Below, in pieces: positions 1 through 8,955 of a stretch of DNA of 64,000 nt; position 1 is the first letter of the stretch, and each line of letters begins with the position of its first letter. A program made the position numbers and the translations under genes. The notes under the pieces were generated by a model. That model was not told where the DNA came from. It made no database searches and saw only the letters and a list, made by a program, of their open reading frames with translations. Location: the NCBI RefSeq assembly GCF_003201205.1, contig NZ_QICN01000003.1, positions 372,001 to 436,000 on the forward strand, read 5' to 3'. Source of the stretch: Sinimarinibacterium flocculans. GTDB taxonomy: Bacteria > Pseudomonadota > Gammaproteobacteria > Nevskiales > Nevskiaceae.

Positions 1-691
1 TGCGAGGGGCAAGCATCGAGCCGGGCGGTACTGCCGAGGGAGTGCGGTTCCAGGCACTCAGCGCCAACTCGGCCGCCTGTCCGTCCGGGTAGTGCAGTAG
101 GTACTGACGCCGCGACGCAAGTTCGTGAGCGGGCAGCGCATCGAGGTAGTCCTTGACCGTCCACTCCGCCCGATGATCGAGCGCTTCGGCCCGACCGTCT
201 GCAAGCACCACGTAGACGCGCTGCGAGCGCCCGGGCAAGGCCAGCACATCTCCAGACTGCAGTTTGGCCTCGCGGCCGCGATCAGTCCCCAGACGACCGA
301 ACGGTCGCTCGGCCGCCAGCACGCGCTGCATGCGTCCCGCGAGCAGGGCTTCGATGACGTTTCTTTCGCTTGTCAGCGTCGGATCGTCTTGCAGCAATTG
401 TGCCGCGTGCAGCGCCGAGGGTGAGAGGCACGGCAAACTCACCGGGTGCGCCTCGTCGAGTCGCAGGATCATGGCGGCGAACCGGTAGGCACCTTCCAGC
501 GGCCCGCCGAGCTGCTCCACGCCCCGGTCGAAATGTGCGTCGGCAGAAGCCAGCGTTGCCGGCCCCGGCCTCATGACCGCACCTCGCACCTCAACTCTGA
601 AATTATGTGGAATCACAATATTGTGCTCCGCACCCGCCGAGGCTGCGAGAGATACGGCAAGCACGCACCCAACAGACACCATGCGCTTCAC
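1..691 (-). CDS. GfcC/YjbG-like capsule biosynthesis protein, C-terminus cut by window edge
   Basis: Reading leftward from a GTG at 691 (an in-frame ATG lies at 682), 230 residues are open to the window edge. The N-terminus MKRMVSVGCVLAVSLAASAGA is a signal peptide, so the protein is periplasmic. The body is helical, then comes an SLBB/beta-grasp-like stretch (VYVVLADGR, VKDYLDALP, YLLHYPDGQ) and the sequence WNRTPSAVPPGSM, which matches the WN...PPGS ending of E. coli GfcC. GfcC and YjbG are periplasmic accessory proteins of group 4 capsule and related polysaccharide secretion. GTG was preferred because it gives a complete basic-hydrophobic signal and has GAG upstream. The Thr-rich GfcA-like gene lies just upstream, as in gfc/yjb operons, but no gfcB lies between them. 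The GfcC assignment rests on motifs read by eye. Confidence 0.72.
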   Translation of the reverse strand, partial: MKRMVSVGCVLAVSLAASAGAEHNIVIPHNFRVEVRGAVMRPGPATLASADAHFDRGVEQLGGPLEGAYRFAAMILRLDEAHPVSLPCLSPSALHAAQLLQDDPTLTSERNVIEALLAGRMQRVLAAERPFGRLGTDRGREAKLQSGDVLALPGRSQRVYVVLADGRAEALDHRAEWTVKDYLDALPAHELASRRQYLLHYPDGQAAELALSAWNRTPSAVPPGSMLAPR

Positions 692-908
692 AATGAGATT
701 CTCAATCGCTACTTCTGTTCGGGCTTCCAACGCGCAACGCCGCGACCGGGCAAACAGGGGGCGCATCACGCGCTTCTGATGCACGTGACCGTCGTGCACA
801 CTCGCTGGGAGGAGGCCTTTGCGCCACCGGGAGCGATGGAGCACAGCTAAAGACGCATCACAGTGTAAGGGCAGGAGCGCCGCTCTACAGCTTGGCAGCC
901 TAGAAACT

Positions 909-940
909 AAAAAAGAAAGGCTAGCCGAAGCTAGCCTTTC
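909..940 (-). terminator. Rho-independent terminator of the GfcA-like gene
   Basis: A perfect 11-bp stem (915-925 with 930-940) closes a TTCG tetraloop when read on the minus strand. It is followed by six U (A-tract 909-914 on the plus strand). It lies 15 bases past the stop of the Thr-rich gene and about 220 bases before the GfcC-like start, so it should strongly limit readthrough into that gene. Confidence 0.9.
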
Positions 941-955
941 TCGGCAAAAGCTGCC

Positions 956-1612
<657 letters not shown>

Positions 1613-1702
1613 TGATTACCCCGTAACGATCCCGGAAAGTTATGCAAGCGAACCGGTCGATACGACCCCCGCCCGCCTCTTATTAATACCGCGCTGCACA
1701 CT

Positions 1703-1733
1703 AGCATAGCACGAAGAACTTGTTCGGTTGCAA
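1703..1733 (-). promoter_or_regulatory. Candidate sigma-70 promoter for the GfcA-like gene
   Basis: On the minus strand, TTGCAA (1733-1728) is followed after 19 bases by TATGCT (1708-1703), preceded by TG as an extended -10. The spacer is longer than ideal but the extended -10 can compensate. It would start transcription about 85-90 bases before the GTG at 1612. Confidence 0.45.
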
Positions 1734-1764
1734 TGCGATAGGCCTCACACCTGACTAGATTCCG

Positions 1765-2040
1765 TTACCTAGAACCCAAGCCTTCAGGGCGTGGTCTGAC
1801 CAAATCCTGCGGCGCCCCCCCACCCCCGGCAAACATCTGCAAGAAGTCCGCCATGATTGAACCGATCGGATCTGACGCCTGCACATTGCGCCCCCCCACC
1901 CGCTCAAGCTGTCCTTCCACACTGGCTTGATACTCGGCCGCGGACGCCTCCCACAGGTCTCCCACTGCCATCCCTTGGTCAATGCGGGGCGATTCCGTCG
2001 CTACCAACGCGGCGAAGAACGAAGTAGCAAGCATGCTCAC
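1765..2040 (-). CDS. Possible small protein of unknown function (91 aa)
   Basis: An open frame starts at GTG 2040 (or ATG 2034) and begins MLATSFFAALVATESP, a short hydrophobic stretch. An Ala/Glu-rich helical middle (DLWEASAAEYQASVEGQLERVGG) and a Gly-rich end (MFAGGGGAPQD) follow. I do not recognise a family. No good ribosome-binding site precedes it. It lies between the divergent GfcA-like gene and the plus-strand glycosyltransferase block, where no other gene is visible, which is the main argument for it. It may be non-coding. Confidence 0.3.
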   Translation of the reverse strand: MSMLATSFFAALVATESPRIDQGMAVGDLWEASAAEYQASVEGQLERVGGRNVQASDPIGSIMADFLQMFAGGGGAPQDLVRPRPEGLGSR

Positions 2041-2185
2041 GGTGAAAAACCCATGTCTGGCAACAATCGGTCGAAACCGCCCCTCCCAAGATCGGCCTTG
2101 CTAAACTCCCCTGAAGCTCTCAGCCGGTGCTATTCGCACCGCCGAGCCGCAGCCTCAAGAAACAAAATCGATCCTGCCACCGGCG

Positions 2186-3253
2186 ATGATACTGAGTCAA
2201 TTGCTACAGGTTTTCGCGGTCAGCGCGGTCTGCTCCGCTGCCCTGATCCTCGCACGGCGCTGGCATATCGGGGTCACCGGCGACATCGCCGGCTCCTCGG
2301 TGCACAAGATTCATACCGGGACGATACCCCGCGTCGGCGGTGCGGCCGTCTATGCCGCGGGGCTGACCGGGCTCGCCCTGATCTCCCGCAGTCTCCCGGA
2401 CGTCACGGCGAAGATCGTGTGGATGATGTGGGGCTGCATGACGATCGTCTTCGTGGCCGGCCTGGTCGAGGACCTGACCCGCATGGTGCCGGCGGCGGTC
2501 CGCTACCTTGCAGCGCTCGCCGCTGCGGCATTGTTCAGCTTCGCACACGACAGCTACGGCATTTCGTCCATCGGCATCTCGCCATTCGATCTGCCGCTGA
2601 ACTCCACGGCCGTGCGGGTGGCCTTCTTCGCCTTCGCAGTCGCCAGCGTCTCGCACGCCTTCAACCTGATCGACGGACAGAACGGACTGTGCGGGGGCGT
2701 GAGCCTGCTGGTCTTTCTCGCCCTGGGAATCACGGCAGACCGCACCAACCAGGAGATGCTCGCGACACTGAGCTATACGATGGCTGCGGCAAACCTCGGC
2801 TTTCTCGTCTTCAACTTCCCTTTCGGCAAGTTGTTCCTGGGAGACGGCGGCGCCTACTTCAATGGCGCGATCGCCGGAGTGATCACCGTCTTCGTGGTCG
2901 AGGGGTCCAGCGCGGTCTCGCCCTGGCTGGCCGTGCTCGTGCTGGTCTACCCGATCTGGGAGACGCTGTTCTCGATGATCCGTCGCACGCAGGCGCGCCG
3001 GCCGTTCCATCAGGCCGACAGCGACCACTTGCATCATCTCGTGGCGAGCGCCGACTTCGCTCGTCAGTTCGGCAACGGCCGCTACGTGGCCCTGCCGATT
3101 CTGGCCTGCTTCGCGCCCTTTGCGCTCGCGGCGCCGCTGCTACGCGAGCAGACTCCGGCGCTGGTCGCGGGGATAGCGATCTTCATCACCCTCTACAGCC
3201 TTGTGTACAGAGCGCTCGGCAAGCGGTCGCGCCGCTTTCTGGTTCGCGCCTGA
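2186..3253 (+). CDS. Undecaprenyl-phosphate sugar-1-phosphate transferase (WecA/MraY/RgpG family, GT4-type PNPT)
   Basis: This 355-residue polytopic membrane protein moves a HexNAc-1-phosphate (probably GlcNAc) from UDP-sugar onto undecaprenyl phosphate, the first step of a lipid-linked glycan. Family marks are visible: KIHTGTIPRVGG near residue 42, NLIDGQNGLCGG near residue 160 (a variant of the usual N-[FL]-I-D-G-x-D-G), FPFGKLFLGDGGAY near residue 212 with the catalytic Asp region, and HQADSDHLHHL near residue 275 (the HxxxxxHHH-like loop). About ten hydrophobic helices are present. It heads a plus-strand block of four genes with short gaps. The ribosome-binding site is weak, so the exact start is not certain. 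Confidence 0.9.
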   Translation: MILSQLLQVFAVSAVCSAALILARRWHIGVTGDIAGSSVHKIHTGTIPRVGGAAVYAAGLTGLALISRSLPDVTAKIVWMMWGCMTIVFVAGLVEDLTRMVPAAVRYLAALAAAALFSFAHDSYGISSIGISPFDLPLNSTAVRVAFFAFAVASVSHAFNLIDGQNGLCGGVSLLVFLALGITADRTNQEMLATLSYTMAAANLGFLVFNFPFGKLFLGDGGAYFNGAIAGVITVFVVEGSSAVSPWLAVLVLVYPIWETLFSMIRRTQARRPFHQADSDHLHHLVASADFARQFGNGRYVALPILACFAPFALAAPLLREQTPALVAGIAIFITLYSLVYRALGKRSRRFLVRA

Positions 3254-3263
3254 GTCCACGCCC

Positions 3264-4214
3264 GTGACTGCCAGCGCTGCCGCCGGGCGCCTGCCCTCAG
3301 GCGTGGTCGTGACTTACAACCCGCCTGCGGGGCTCGTTGCACGCCTGCGCACCGTCCTGGCCCAGACCGAGCGCGTCGTCGTCGTCGACAATGGATCGAG
3401 CCTGCCTCCGGATCTGGATGATCTCGACGCCAGCGACGCCGCAAGGGTCGAACTTGTGGCGCTCGGTTGCAACCTCGGACTCGCTGCGGCACTCAACCGC
3501 GGCATCGAACAGGTCAGGGCGCTGGGGGCCACGCAGGCTCTGCTGCTCGACCACGACAGCCAGCCGGAACCGGGCTTGGTCACCCGCCTGCACCGCGCCA
3601 TGCTCGATCATCCGCGGCAGGTCGCCGTCGCCGCCCCCCGGATCGCCTACGCCCATCCCGACATCCGTTGTCGCTGGCCGTCGTCGCGCCCCGGCCAGCG
3701 CTGGTGGTTCCGCTTCGCCTATGCCACCGAGATGCCGCACCCGCAGCCGGTCGACCTTGTGATCGGTTCCGGCATGCTGCTCGACATCGACGCCTGGGAG
3801 CGGGTTGGCCGATTCGACGAGAGTCTGTTCATCGATCTGGTCGATACCGAGTTCTGCTTGCGCGCTCGCAGCCTTGGCTACGACGTCCTTGCAGTGCCCC
3901 ACGCCACGCTTTCCCACGTTCTCGGCGATGTCGAACAGCGCCATCTGCTGGGTGTGCCGGTCTATCCGACCCATCACAGCGCTATCCGGCACTACTATCT
4001 GAGTCGCAACCGCATCATCCTCACGCGACGCTACGGGTGGCGCTACCCGAACTGGCTCTACTACGAGACCATGAGTGCCATCAAGCTGACGATCAAAGTC
4101 GCTTTGTTCGAACCTGAGCGGGCTCGCAAGCTGGCCAGCATGTGGCAAGGCACCATCGACGGCGTGCTGCACGACGGCCAGAAAACGGCGGGCGCGGCCG
4201 GTACGCGGACCTGA
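3264..4214 (+). CDS. Glycosyltransferase family 2, rhamnosyltransferase-like
   Basis: The start chosen is GTG 3264, 10 bases after the PNPT stop; an upstream extension of the frame would overlap that gene by 53 bases. The 316-residue protein has a GT2 fold: VVVTYNPP at the start of strand 1, VVVVDNGSS, LLLDHDSQPEP (metal/nucleotide site) and FIDLVDTEFCLRARSLGYDV (catalytic acid region). The pattern resembles RfbF-type rhamnosyltransferases. It is cytoplasmic or membrane-associated, adding a sugar to the lipid-linked glycan. The last 100 residues (HYYLSRNRIILTRRYGWRYP) are typical of the C-terminal helices of this subfamily. The donor sugar cannot be read from sequence. Confidence 0.88.
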   Translation: MTASAAAGRLPSGVVVTYNPPAGLVARLRTVLAQTERVVVVDNGSSLPPDLDDLDASDAARVELVALGCNLGLAAALNRGIEQVRALGATQALLLDHDSQPEPGLVTRLHRAMLDHPRQVAVAAPRIAYAHPDIRCRWPSSRPGQRWWFRFAYATEMPHPQPVDLVIGSGMLLDIDAWERVGRFDESLFIDLVDTEFCLRARSLGYDVLAVPHATLSHVLGDVEQRHLLGVPVYPTHHSAIRHYYLSRNRIILTRRYGWRYPNWLYYETMSAIKLTIKVALFEPERARKLASMWQGTIDGVLHDGQKTAGAAGTRT

Positions 4215-4217
4215 TCG

Positions 4218-4994
4218 ATGAGTCCGATTTGGTCGGTTTCGGTCGTCAGCCATGGCCATGGAGCAGGCGTCGCGCGGGTGCTCTGCGACCTTCACGCACA
4301 ACTGCAGACGACGCCGCACGAACTCACGTTGACACTCAATGCGGGCGAAGATCCGGGCTTCATCGCCGACCTGCCCTCCACACTGCGCTCCAGGCTGCGT
4401 GTCGTCCGCAACACCCGCCCCCGCGGGTTCGGCGCCAACCACAACGCCGCATTGCTGGGCTCTGATGCTGCGTTCGTTCTAGTCGCAGACCCTGACCTCA
4501 GGCTTCATCAGGCCATCTTCGACCCGCTCGCCAACGTGCTGTCGGCCCCCCGTTGTGGCATGGCCGCGCCGATCGCCATGGACGAGCGCGGGCGCATCGA
4601 GGACAACGGCCGCAGCCTCGTGACCCCGAAGCAACTGGTCCGTCGCCATCTGCTGGGCGGGCGAGGCCCCGAGCATGGCCCGGGTCAGGGGAACGTCGAA
4701 GTCACCTGGATTGCGGGCCTGTTCATCGCGATGCGCGCAGAGGTCTTCCGTCAGTTGCGGGGCTTCGACGAACGCTACTACATGTACTGCGAAGATGTTG
4801 ACCTGTGCCTGCGCGCGCGCGCAGCGGGATACAGCTCGTTGCTGATGACTGACCTTCGCATTGAACATCCGGCACGCCGCAGAACTCTGAGGCGAATGGA
4901 TCACTTCTCCTGGCATGTCGCCAGTTTGTCGCGCCTTTGGCGCTCGCCTGCATATTGGGCCTGCTACCGGCACGCGCACGACAAGACAGATTGA
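4218..4994 (+). CDS. Glycosyltransferase family 2
   Basis: The 258-residue protein begins 3 bases after the preceding glycosyltransferase and is surely cotranscribed with it. The GT2 marks are SVSVVSHGHG at the N-terminus, FGANHNAALLGSDAAFVLVADPDLRL (the DPD-type metal motif), WIAGLFIAMRAEVFRQLRGFDERYYMY and CEDVDLCLRARAAGY (the ED acid motif). The C-terminus carries RRRTLRRMDHFSWH, common in rhamnosyl/fucosyl-type transferases of O-antigen clusters. It is a soluble or peripheral cytoplasmic enzyme in building the repeat unit. Confidence 0.88.
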   Translation: MSPIWSVSVVSHGHGAGVARVLCDLHAQLQTTPHELTLTLNAGEDPGFIADLPSTLRSRLRVVRNTRPRGFGANHNAALLGSDAAFVLVADPDLRLHQAIFDPLANVLSAPRCGMAAPIAMDERGRIEDNGRSLVTPKQLVRRHLLGGRGPEHGPGQGNVEVTWIAGLFIAMRAEVFRQLRGFDERYYMYCEDVDLCLRARAAGYSSLLMTDLRIEHPARRRTLRRMDHFSWHVASLSRLWRSPAYWACYRHAHDKTD

Positions 4995-5038
4995 GCCACC
5001 CGCAGCTCCGGACAACCTACCCACGCCCCAGCAACGCC

Positions 5039-6169
5039 ATGCGCAATCCCTACTTCGTCAGCCGCCCGTACTCTTGTGAGTTCATCGAGGGAGAGCGCAG
5101 CGCCGAACGCTTGCGGCGAACGGGCAGCAACACTGGAAATTTGCTGTTCATTCACGCACTCAAGCGGGTTGTCCGTCATGAGCGCTACAGTTGCGGCGTC
5201 AAACTCAATCCGTCATCGGTGCGCGAACAACACGATGGGCTGATCGTTCCCGCTGCAAACTGGCTGAAACCGAACGCAGCTTTGGGAAAGCTTGCTCACC
5301 TAGTCGAGTCCAGCAAACTGCCCTGCGTAATGGTAGGTCTTGGCGCGCAGGCAACATCGTACGACCGCGTGCCTGCCCTAGACGAAGGAACCGTGCGACT
5401 CGTCCGCGTGATCGCGGAACGTTCGCACTCGATTTCGGTGAGAGGGCAGTTCTCGGCGGAAGTGCTGAATCACTACGGCGTCAAGAACGTGACCGTGACG
5501 GGGTGCCCCTCGATGCTATGGCAAGTGAGGGCCCCGGTTGCAGTGCGCCGAAATGGCCCTGATCGGCCGGCGAGGGTGACGGTCGGAACCTCTCGCGCTG
5601 GAACCACAGAGCTGATTCGCACGCAGACCGTCCGAAATCGACTCAGCATTCTGCTCAGCGCGGCAGCCATGAAACATGGCTGGGACTATGTTGCTCAGAC
5701 GGAGGTCCACGACATCGGCGTAGCCACGAGCGAAATATCAGACGCCGCGGGGCGGGAACAGGCTGCCGAGTATCTGAGGCTTGCGTTTCAGACCTCGGAT
5801 GACTCCGCCATCTCAGACTATCTTCAACGGCATTTGAAGGTTTTCTTCAGAATCCCCGACTGGCTGGACTATGCCGTTACCCGCGATTTTATCTTTGGGA
5901 CGCGTCTGCATGGCGTCATCATCGGACTAATCGCCGGAGTGCCATCCCTTCTTCTGACACACGACACCAGAACCGAGGAGGCAGCCCAATGGATGGGGTT
6001 ACCCTCTGTTTCTGCTACGACCGTCCTTCAGGCGAAGAAGCTTGATCTACAGCGCCTCTATGAAAGCATCGACCTTGACTCTCTCAATTCGCGAATGCAG
6101 AAGTACTACGCTGAATTTCGACGGTTCTTCGAGCTCAACAACGTCGAAACCAATTTGGTCACAACCTGA
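5039..6169 (+). CDS. Polysaccharide pyruvyl transferase family protein
   Basis: The start is ATG 5039, 44 bases after the previous stop; the frame is open further upstream but would run into that gene. The 376-residue product has the pyruvyl-transferase fold: VMVGLGAQA near residue 98, SISVRGQFSAEVLNHYGVKNVTVTGCPSM near residue 130-155 and DFIFGTRLHGVIIGLIAGVP near residue 285, the signature DxxxxxRxH-x-x-I. The family uses phosphoenolpyruvate to add ketal pyruvate to glycans, though many members are uncharacterised. Its base composition is visibly less GC-rich than its neighbours, with AT-ending codons, which suggests a more recent acquisition. It converges on the GSCFA gene with only 32 bases between stops. 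Confidence 0.85.
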   Translation: MRNPYFVSRPYSCEFIEGERSAERLRRTGSNTGNLLFIHALKRVVRHERYSCGVKLNPSSVREQHDGLIVPAANWLKPNAALGKLAHLVESSKLPCVMVGLGAQATSYDRVPALDEGTVRLVRVIAERSHSISVRGQFSAEVLNHYGVKNVTVTGCPSMLWQVRAPVAVRRNGPDRPARVTVGTSRAGTTELIRTQTVRNRLSILLSAAAMKHGWDYVAQTEVHDIGVATSEISDAAGREQAAEYLRLAFQTSDDSAISDYLQRHLKVFFRIPDWLDYAVTRDFIFGTRLHGVIIGLIAGVPSLLLTHDTRTEEAAQWMGLPSVSATTVLQAKKLDLQRLYESIDLDSLNSRMQKYYAEFRRFFELNNVETNLVTT

Positions 6170-6201
6170 AGAAGTCAGGCGCATCACTGTCGCCGCTCGA
6201 T

Positions 6202-8118
6202 TCAGCGGACCGGCAACGTGTTGGAATCTTGCAAGTCCAACAACACTTCCTCGCAGGCGAGGTCAGCCATGGCTTCGGCTTCCACAATATGCTCCTCCGC
6301 ATAGTTGGTGGAATGCCCTGATACGATCGGCCTTGCGTCACGTCCGGGTTCGTCCGTAACGTTCGACATGAACACACGCATGACGTGGTCCACGCCCGCC
6401 GCGGTCACAGAACGCCGATCGTCGCCGAAGTACTCACCTCCGGCGTGAGGGCCGGTGATGATCTCGTATGACGGAAAGTACATGACGTTGGCGAACGCGC
6501 GGCTGATCTCTTCTGCGGCAACCCGCAGCGCTGCCTTCGAGTAGGTCGTCGCGACGAGGACGTGCCGATCGGAGCGCGTTGCGACCAGCGGGACCGGGGA
6601 GACGGTCAGGATCACACGGGCACCGGGATTCACGAGCGCAAGCTTGTGCAGGAACCGGCGCAGGTCGGCAGTCACCTCTGCCGACGAGAAGTTCAGGAAT
6701 TCATGGCGCTCGGCATCGAATTCGCCACCCGCGACACCCGGAGCGAGGGGATAGACGGCTCCGTCGAGTCGGGACGCGAAGCATTCGGTGAGTCCCAGCG
6801 TGAAAACGAAGACATCGAGTTCGCAGAACATCCTGCGCACCGCGCGCAGGTGCTGTTCGGCTGCCTTCTGCACATCCACGATGGCGGCATGGCCGTCGGC
6901 ATCGACACGCGGGCGGAACGGATCGCAGAAGCGTCCGTCCGGCCTCAGCCATGCCGTCTCGAGGGGCACGAAGTACCCGAAGGCGCGGTCGAAGAGCTGC
7001 AGAAGCTGCCGGGCCGTGTAGATGTTGCCGTAGCGTGCACTGAAGTCGTAGCTGCGCTGACCCGAGGGCGCGCGCTCGTCCTCGACGACCATGAAGTCGA
7101 AGCCGGCCGCTTCGAGCCTGCGCGAAATGTGCTGTGCAAAGCAGCTCCCCGCGGTTGCCACCCGATCACTCTTGCGCACGCGGAACAGGGGCGAGACGAC
7201 CGGGTCGACATCGGCGGTCGCGCGACGCGAGATCGCGCGCGACCAGAACGCGTAGTCGGGGAGTCCCGCGTACGGGTGCGTTCGCGTGTCGACCGGGTGG
7301 TGCGGCCGACCGGCAGGAGCGGTCTTTCCGCGGGCAGGGTCCGCCGACAACGCGGACTGCAGAACGCGCGCACCATAGATCTCGTTAGCGTGTGTCGAGT
7401 CGCCGGCGCGTCGGCAATCCTCCGCAAGAAATCCCGTCGAGGAAAACACGTCGGCGGGTGCCTCGCCGATCGGCACCGCGAACTCTCTGGCGACCGCGCG
7501 CACCGCGCGACATTGCGCTTCCCACAACGCCTTGCGCTCTGCTGCGACCATCAGCGTGCCGCGCGCGATAACGTCTGCGAGGGGACCGGGATTTTCACGG
7601 ATCCACTGCTCGGACTCGATCGGCGGCGGTGGCAGCAGGATCAGCAGTCGATCCCCGAACAGGGGCTGCAACACGCGCAGCCACTCGGCATAGTTGGCGG
7701 CAACATTGCGCTCCAAGCCGGCGATGCGCGTCTTCAAGGTGACGGAGCCGTCGCCCGAGAACGCGGCGATATTGTGCTGGTTGCCATTGACGAGGCATAG
7801 AACCCGGGCCGCATGAGAGGTGTACCCTTCGAGTTCCGCCCTCAGTTTCTCGATGTCGACCGCCGCGACGCTGGCCTTCGACGGCGGACGCAGGTCCCCT
7901 GCCGCACCTGGGGGTTTGAGAAAGCGATCCGCGCGCAGATTGAGGAATTTCAGCCGGATGTCTCGGTGCTCGGAGTGGATGCGCTGCCAACCGACGACCA
8001 GCGCCGCAAGGTGGCTGTGGCCGACCATCAGCATCGTGGTTCTGCCGTCAGGCTGCTGTAGCACGAGAGTCTCCTGCTGTACGATCCGTCGGCTGGTCGC
8101 TGCATCGAACCGGATCAC
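6202..8118 (-). CDS. GSCFA-domain protein with N-terminal GHSH extension
   Basis: The 638-residue protein has the GSCFA motif ATAGSCFAQHISRRLEAAGF near residue 310, with YDFSARYGNIYTARQLLQLF and RPDGRFCDPFRP downstream. GSCFA is a SGNH/GDSL-hydrolase-like family often found in glycan loci. The N-terminal half contains MLMVGHSHLAALVVG and a second hydrolase-like region (CLVNGNQHNIAAFS), so it may be a tandem of two SGNH-type folds. A sugar O-acyl esterase or transferase role is a guess. GTG 8118 gives the longest protein; ATG 8034, at MLMVGHSH, is an equally possible start. It is the last gene of the minus-strand capsule operon. Confidence 0.75.
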   Translation of the reverse strand: MIRFDAATSRRIVQQETLVLQQPDGRTTMLMVGHSHLAALVVGWQRIHSEHRDIRLKFLNLRADRFLKPPGAAGDLRPPSKASVAAVDIEKLRAELEGYTSHAARVLCLVNGNQHNIAAFSGDGSVTLKTRIAGLERNVAANYAEWLRVLQPLFGDRLLILLPPPPIESEQWIRENPGPLADVIARGTLMVAAERKALWEAQCRAVRAVAREFAVPIGEAPADVFSSTGFLAEDCRRAGDSTHANEIYGARVLQSALSADPARGKTAPAGRPHHPVDTRTHPYAGLPDYAFWSRAISRRATADVDPVVSPLFRVRKSDRVATAGSCFAQHISRRLEAAGFDFMVVEDERAPSGQRSYDFSARYGNIYTARQLLQLFDRAFGYFVPLETAWLRPDGRFCDPFRPRVDADGHAAIVDVQKAAEQHLRAVRRMFCELDVFVFTLGLTECFASRLDGAVYPLAPGVAGGEFDAERHEFLNFSSAEVTADLRRFLHKLALVNPGARVILTVSPVPLVATRSDRHVLVATTYSKAALRVAAEEISRAFANVMYFPSYEIITGPHAGGEYFGDDRRSVTAAGVDHVMRVFMSNVTDEPGRDARPIVSGHSTNYAEEHIVEAEAMADLACEEVLLDLQDSNTLPVR

Positions 8119-8151
8119 GAAGGGTGGACGGGCAGCGGGTCGGCTGCATGA

Positions 8152-8940
8152 TCAGGTCTTCCTCAGGCAGAAGCAGTCCTGATGCTTCACCCAGCCACGA
8201 GCCTTGAAGTAGACCGTGTCGAGCCCTGCATCGAAGGCCATGGTCGCCAGTCGGTGGGGGCGGGTCAGCGAAATGCCGTAGTCGGTCATCCCGCGATATG
8301 CGGCAAACGCCGAGCCCTGTGCGTCGTACCGCTCCACCAGCGCGGCCACCGCGGTCTCCTCGAGATTGTAGGTCTTCTCACGGCTGCGCAAGCGCTCCGC
8401 AACATAGGGTCCGTGCGTCGTGACGACAAGCAGCCCGCGCGAGGTCAGGTGACCACCCAGGTAACGCAGGACTTCTACGATGTCAGCCTCGTTGAGATGC
8501 GTCAGCAGGGAGCCGACCCAGATGAGATCGTAGGATCCAAGTAGCCGGACGGACAGATCCTTGGCAATGTGCGTCGTGGGCACCCCGATGAGCTTGCCGA
8601 CCGCATCGACGGCACTCGGGTCCAGATCGGCCGCATGCACCATGCCGGGAAAGCAGGCGGCGAGCCAGCGGGTAACCCGGCCGAACCCGCAGGCGTAGTC
8701 GAGCACGGCACCCACGTCGGCTCGGCGAGTACCCGCAGCCTCCAGTGACTGGAACAGCAAGGAGAGAGCCGATGCTCCTGCCTGCAGGTAATACTCGGAA
8801 TCTCCCGAGTACATGCCATCGCCCTTGGACACGGTAGTGACCATCGGTACGCGTAGCGCCGTGGAAAGGCTCTGCTGCCGGCCCAGTAAGGCCTGGACAT
8901 GCTCGGCAAGATCGACGTCCGCACGTGCCTTAGGGTCCAT
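8152..8940 (-). CDS. Class I SAM-dependent methyltransferase
   Basis: A Rossmann methyltransferase of 262 residues. Motif I is VLDYACGFGRVTRWLAACFP near residue 82, the acidic end of strand 2 is AADLDPSAVD, and motif IV is YDLIWVGSLLTHLNEADI. ATG 8940 was chosen because AAGGTGA stands five bases before it; GTG 8949 is the other option. It lies between a sulfotransferase and the GSCFA gene in the same operon, so methylation of a sugar or glycan terminus is likely, but the acceptor is unknown. Confidence 0.82.
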   Translation of the reverse strand: MDPKARADVDLAEHVQALLGRQQSLSTALRVPMVTTVSKGDGMYSGDSEYYLQAGASALSLLFQSLEAAGTRRADVGAVLDYACGFGRVTRWLAACFPGMVHAADLDPSAVDAVGKLIGVPTTHIAKDLSVRLLGSYDLIWVGSLLTHLNEADIVEVLRYLGGHLTSRGLLVVTTHGPYVAERLRSREKTYNLEETAVAALVERYDAQGSAFAAYRGMTDYGISLTRPHRLATMAFDAGLDTVYFKARGWVKHQDCFCLRKT

Positions 8941-8955
8941 CCTGATCACCTTTCC

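Noticed and set aside
125-850. Overlapping plus-strand frames of 68-134 codons in the first 850 bases
   Set aside because: They lie opposite the GfcC-like gene or its upstream region, overlap each other and show no motifs or ribosome-binding sites.
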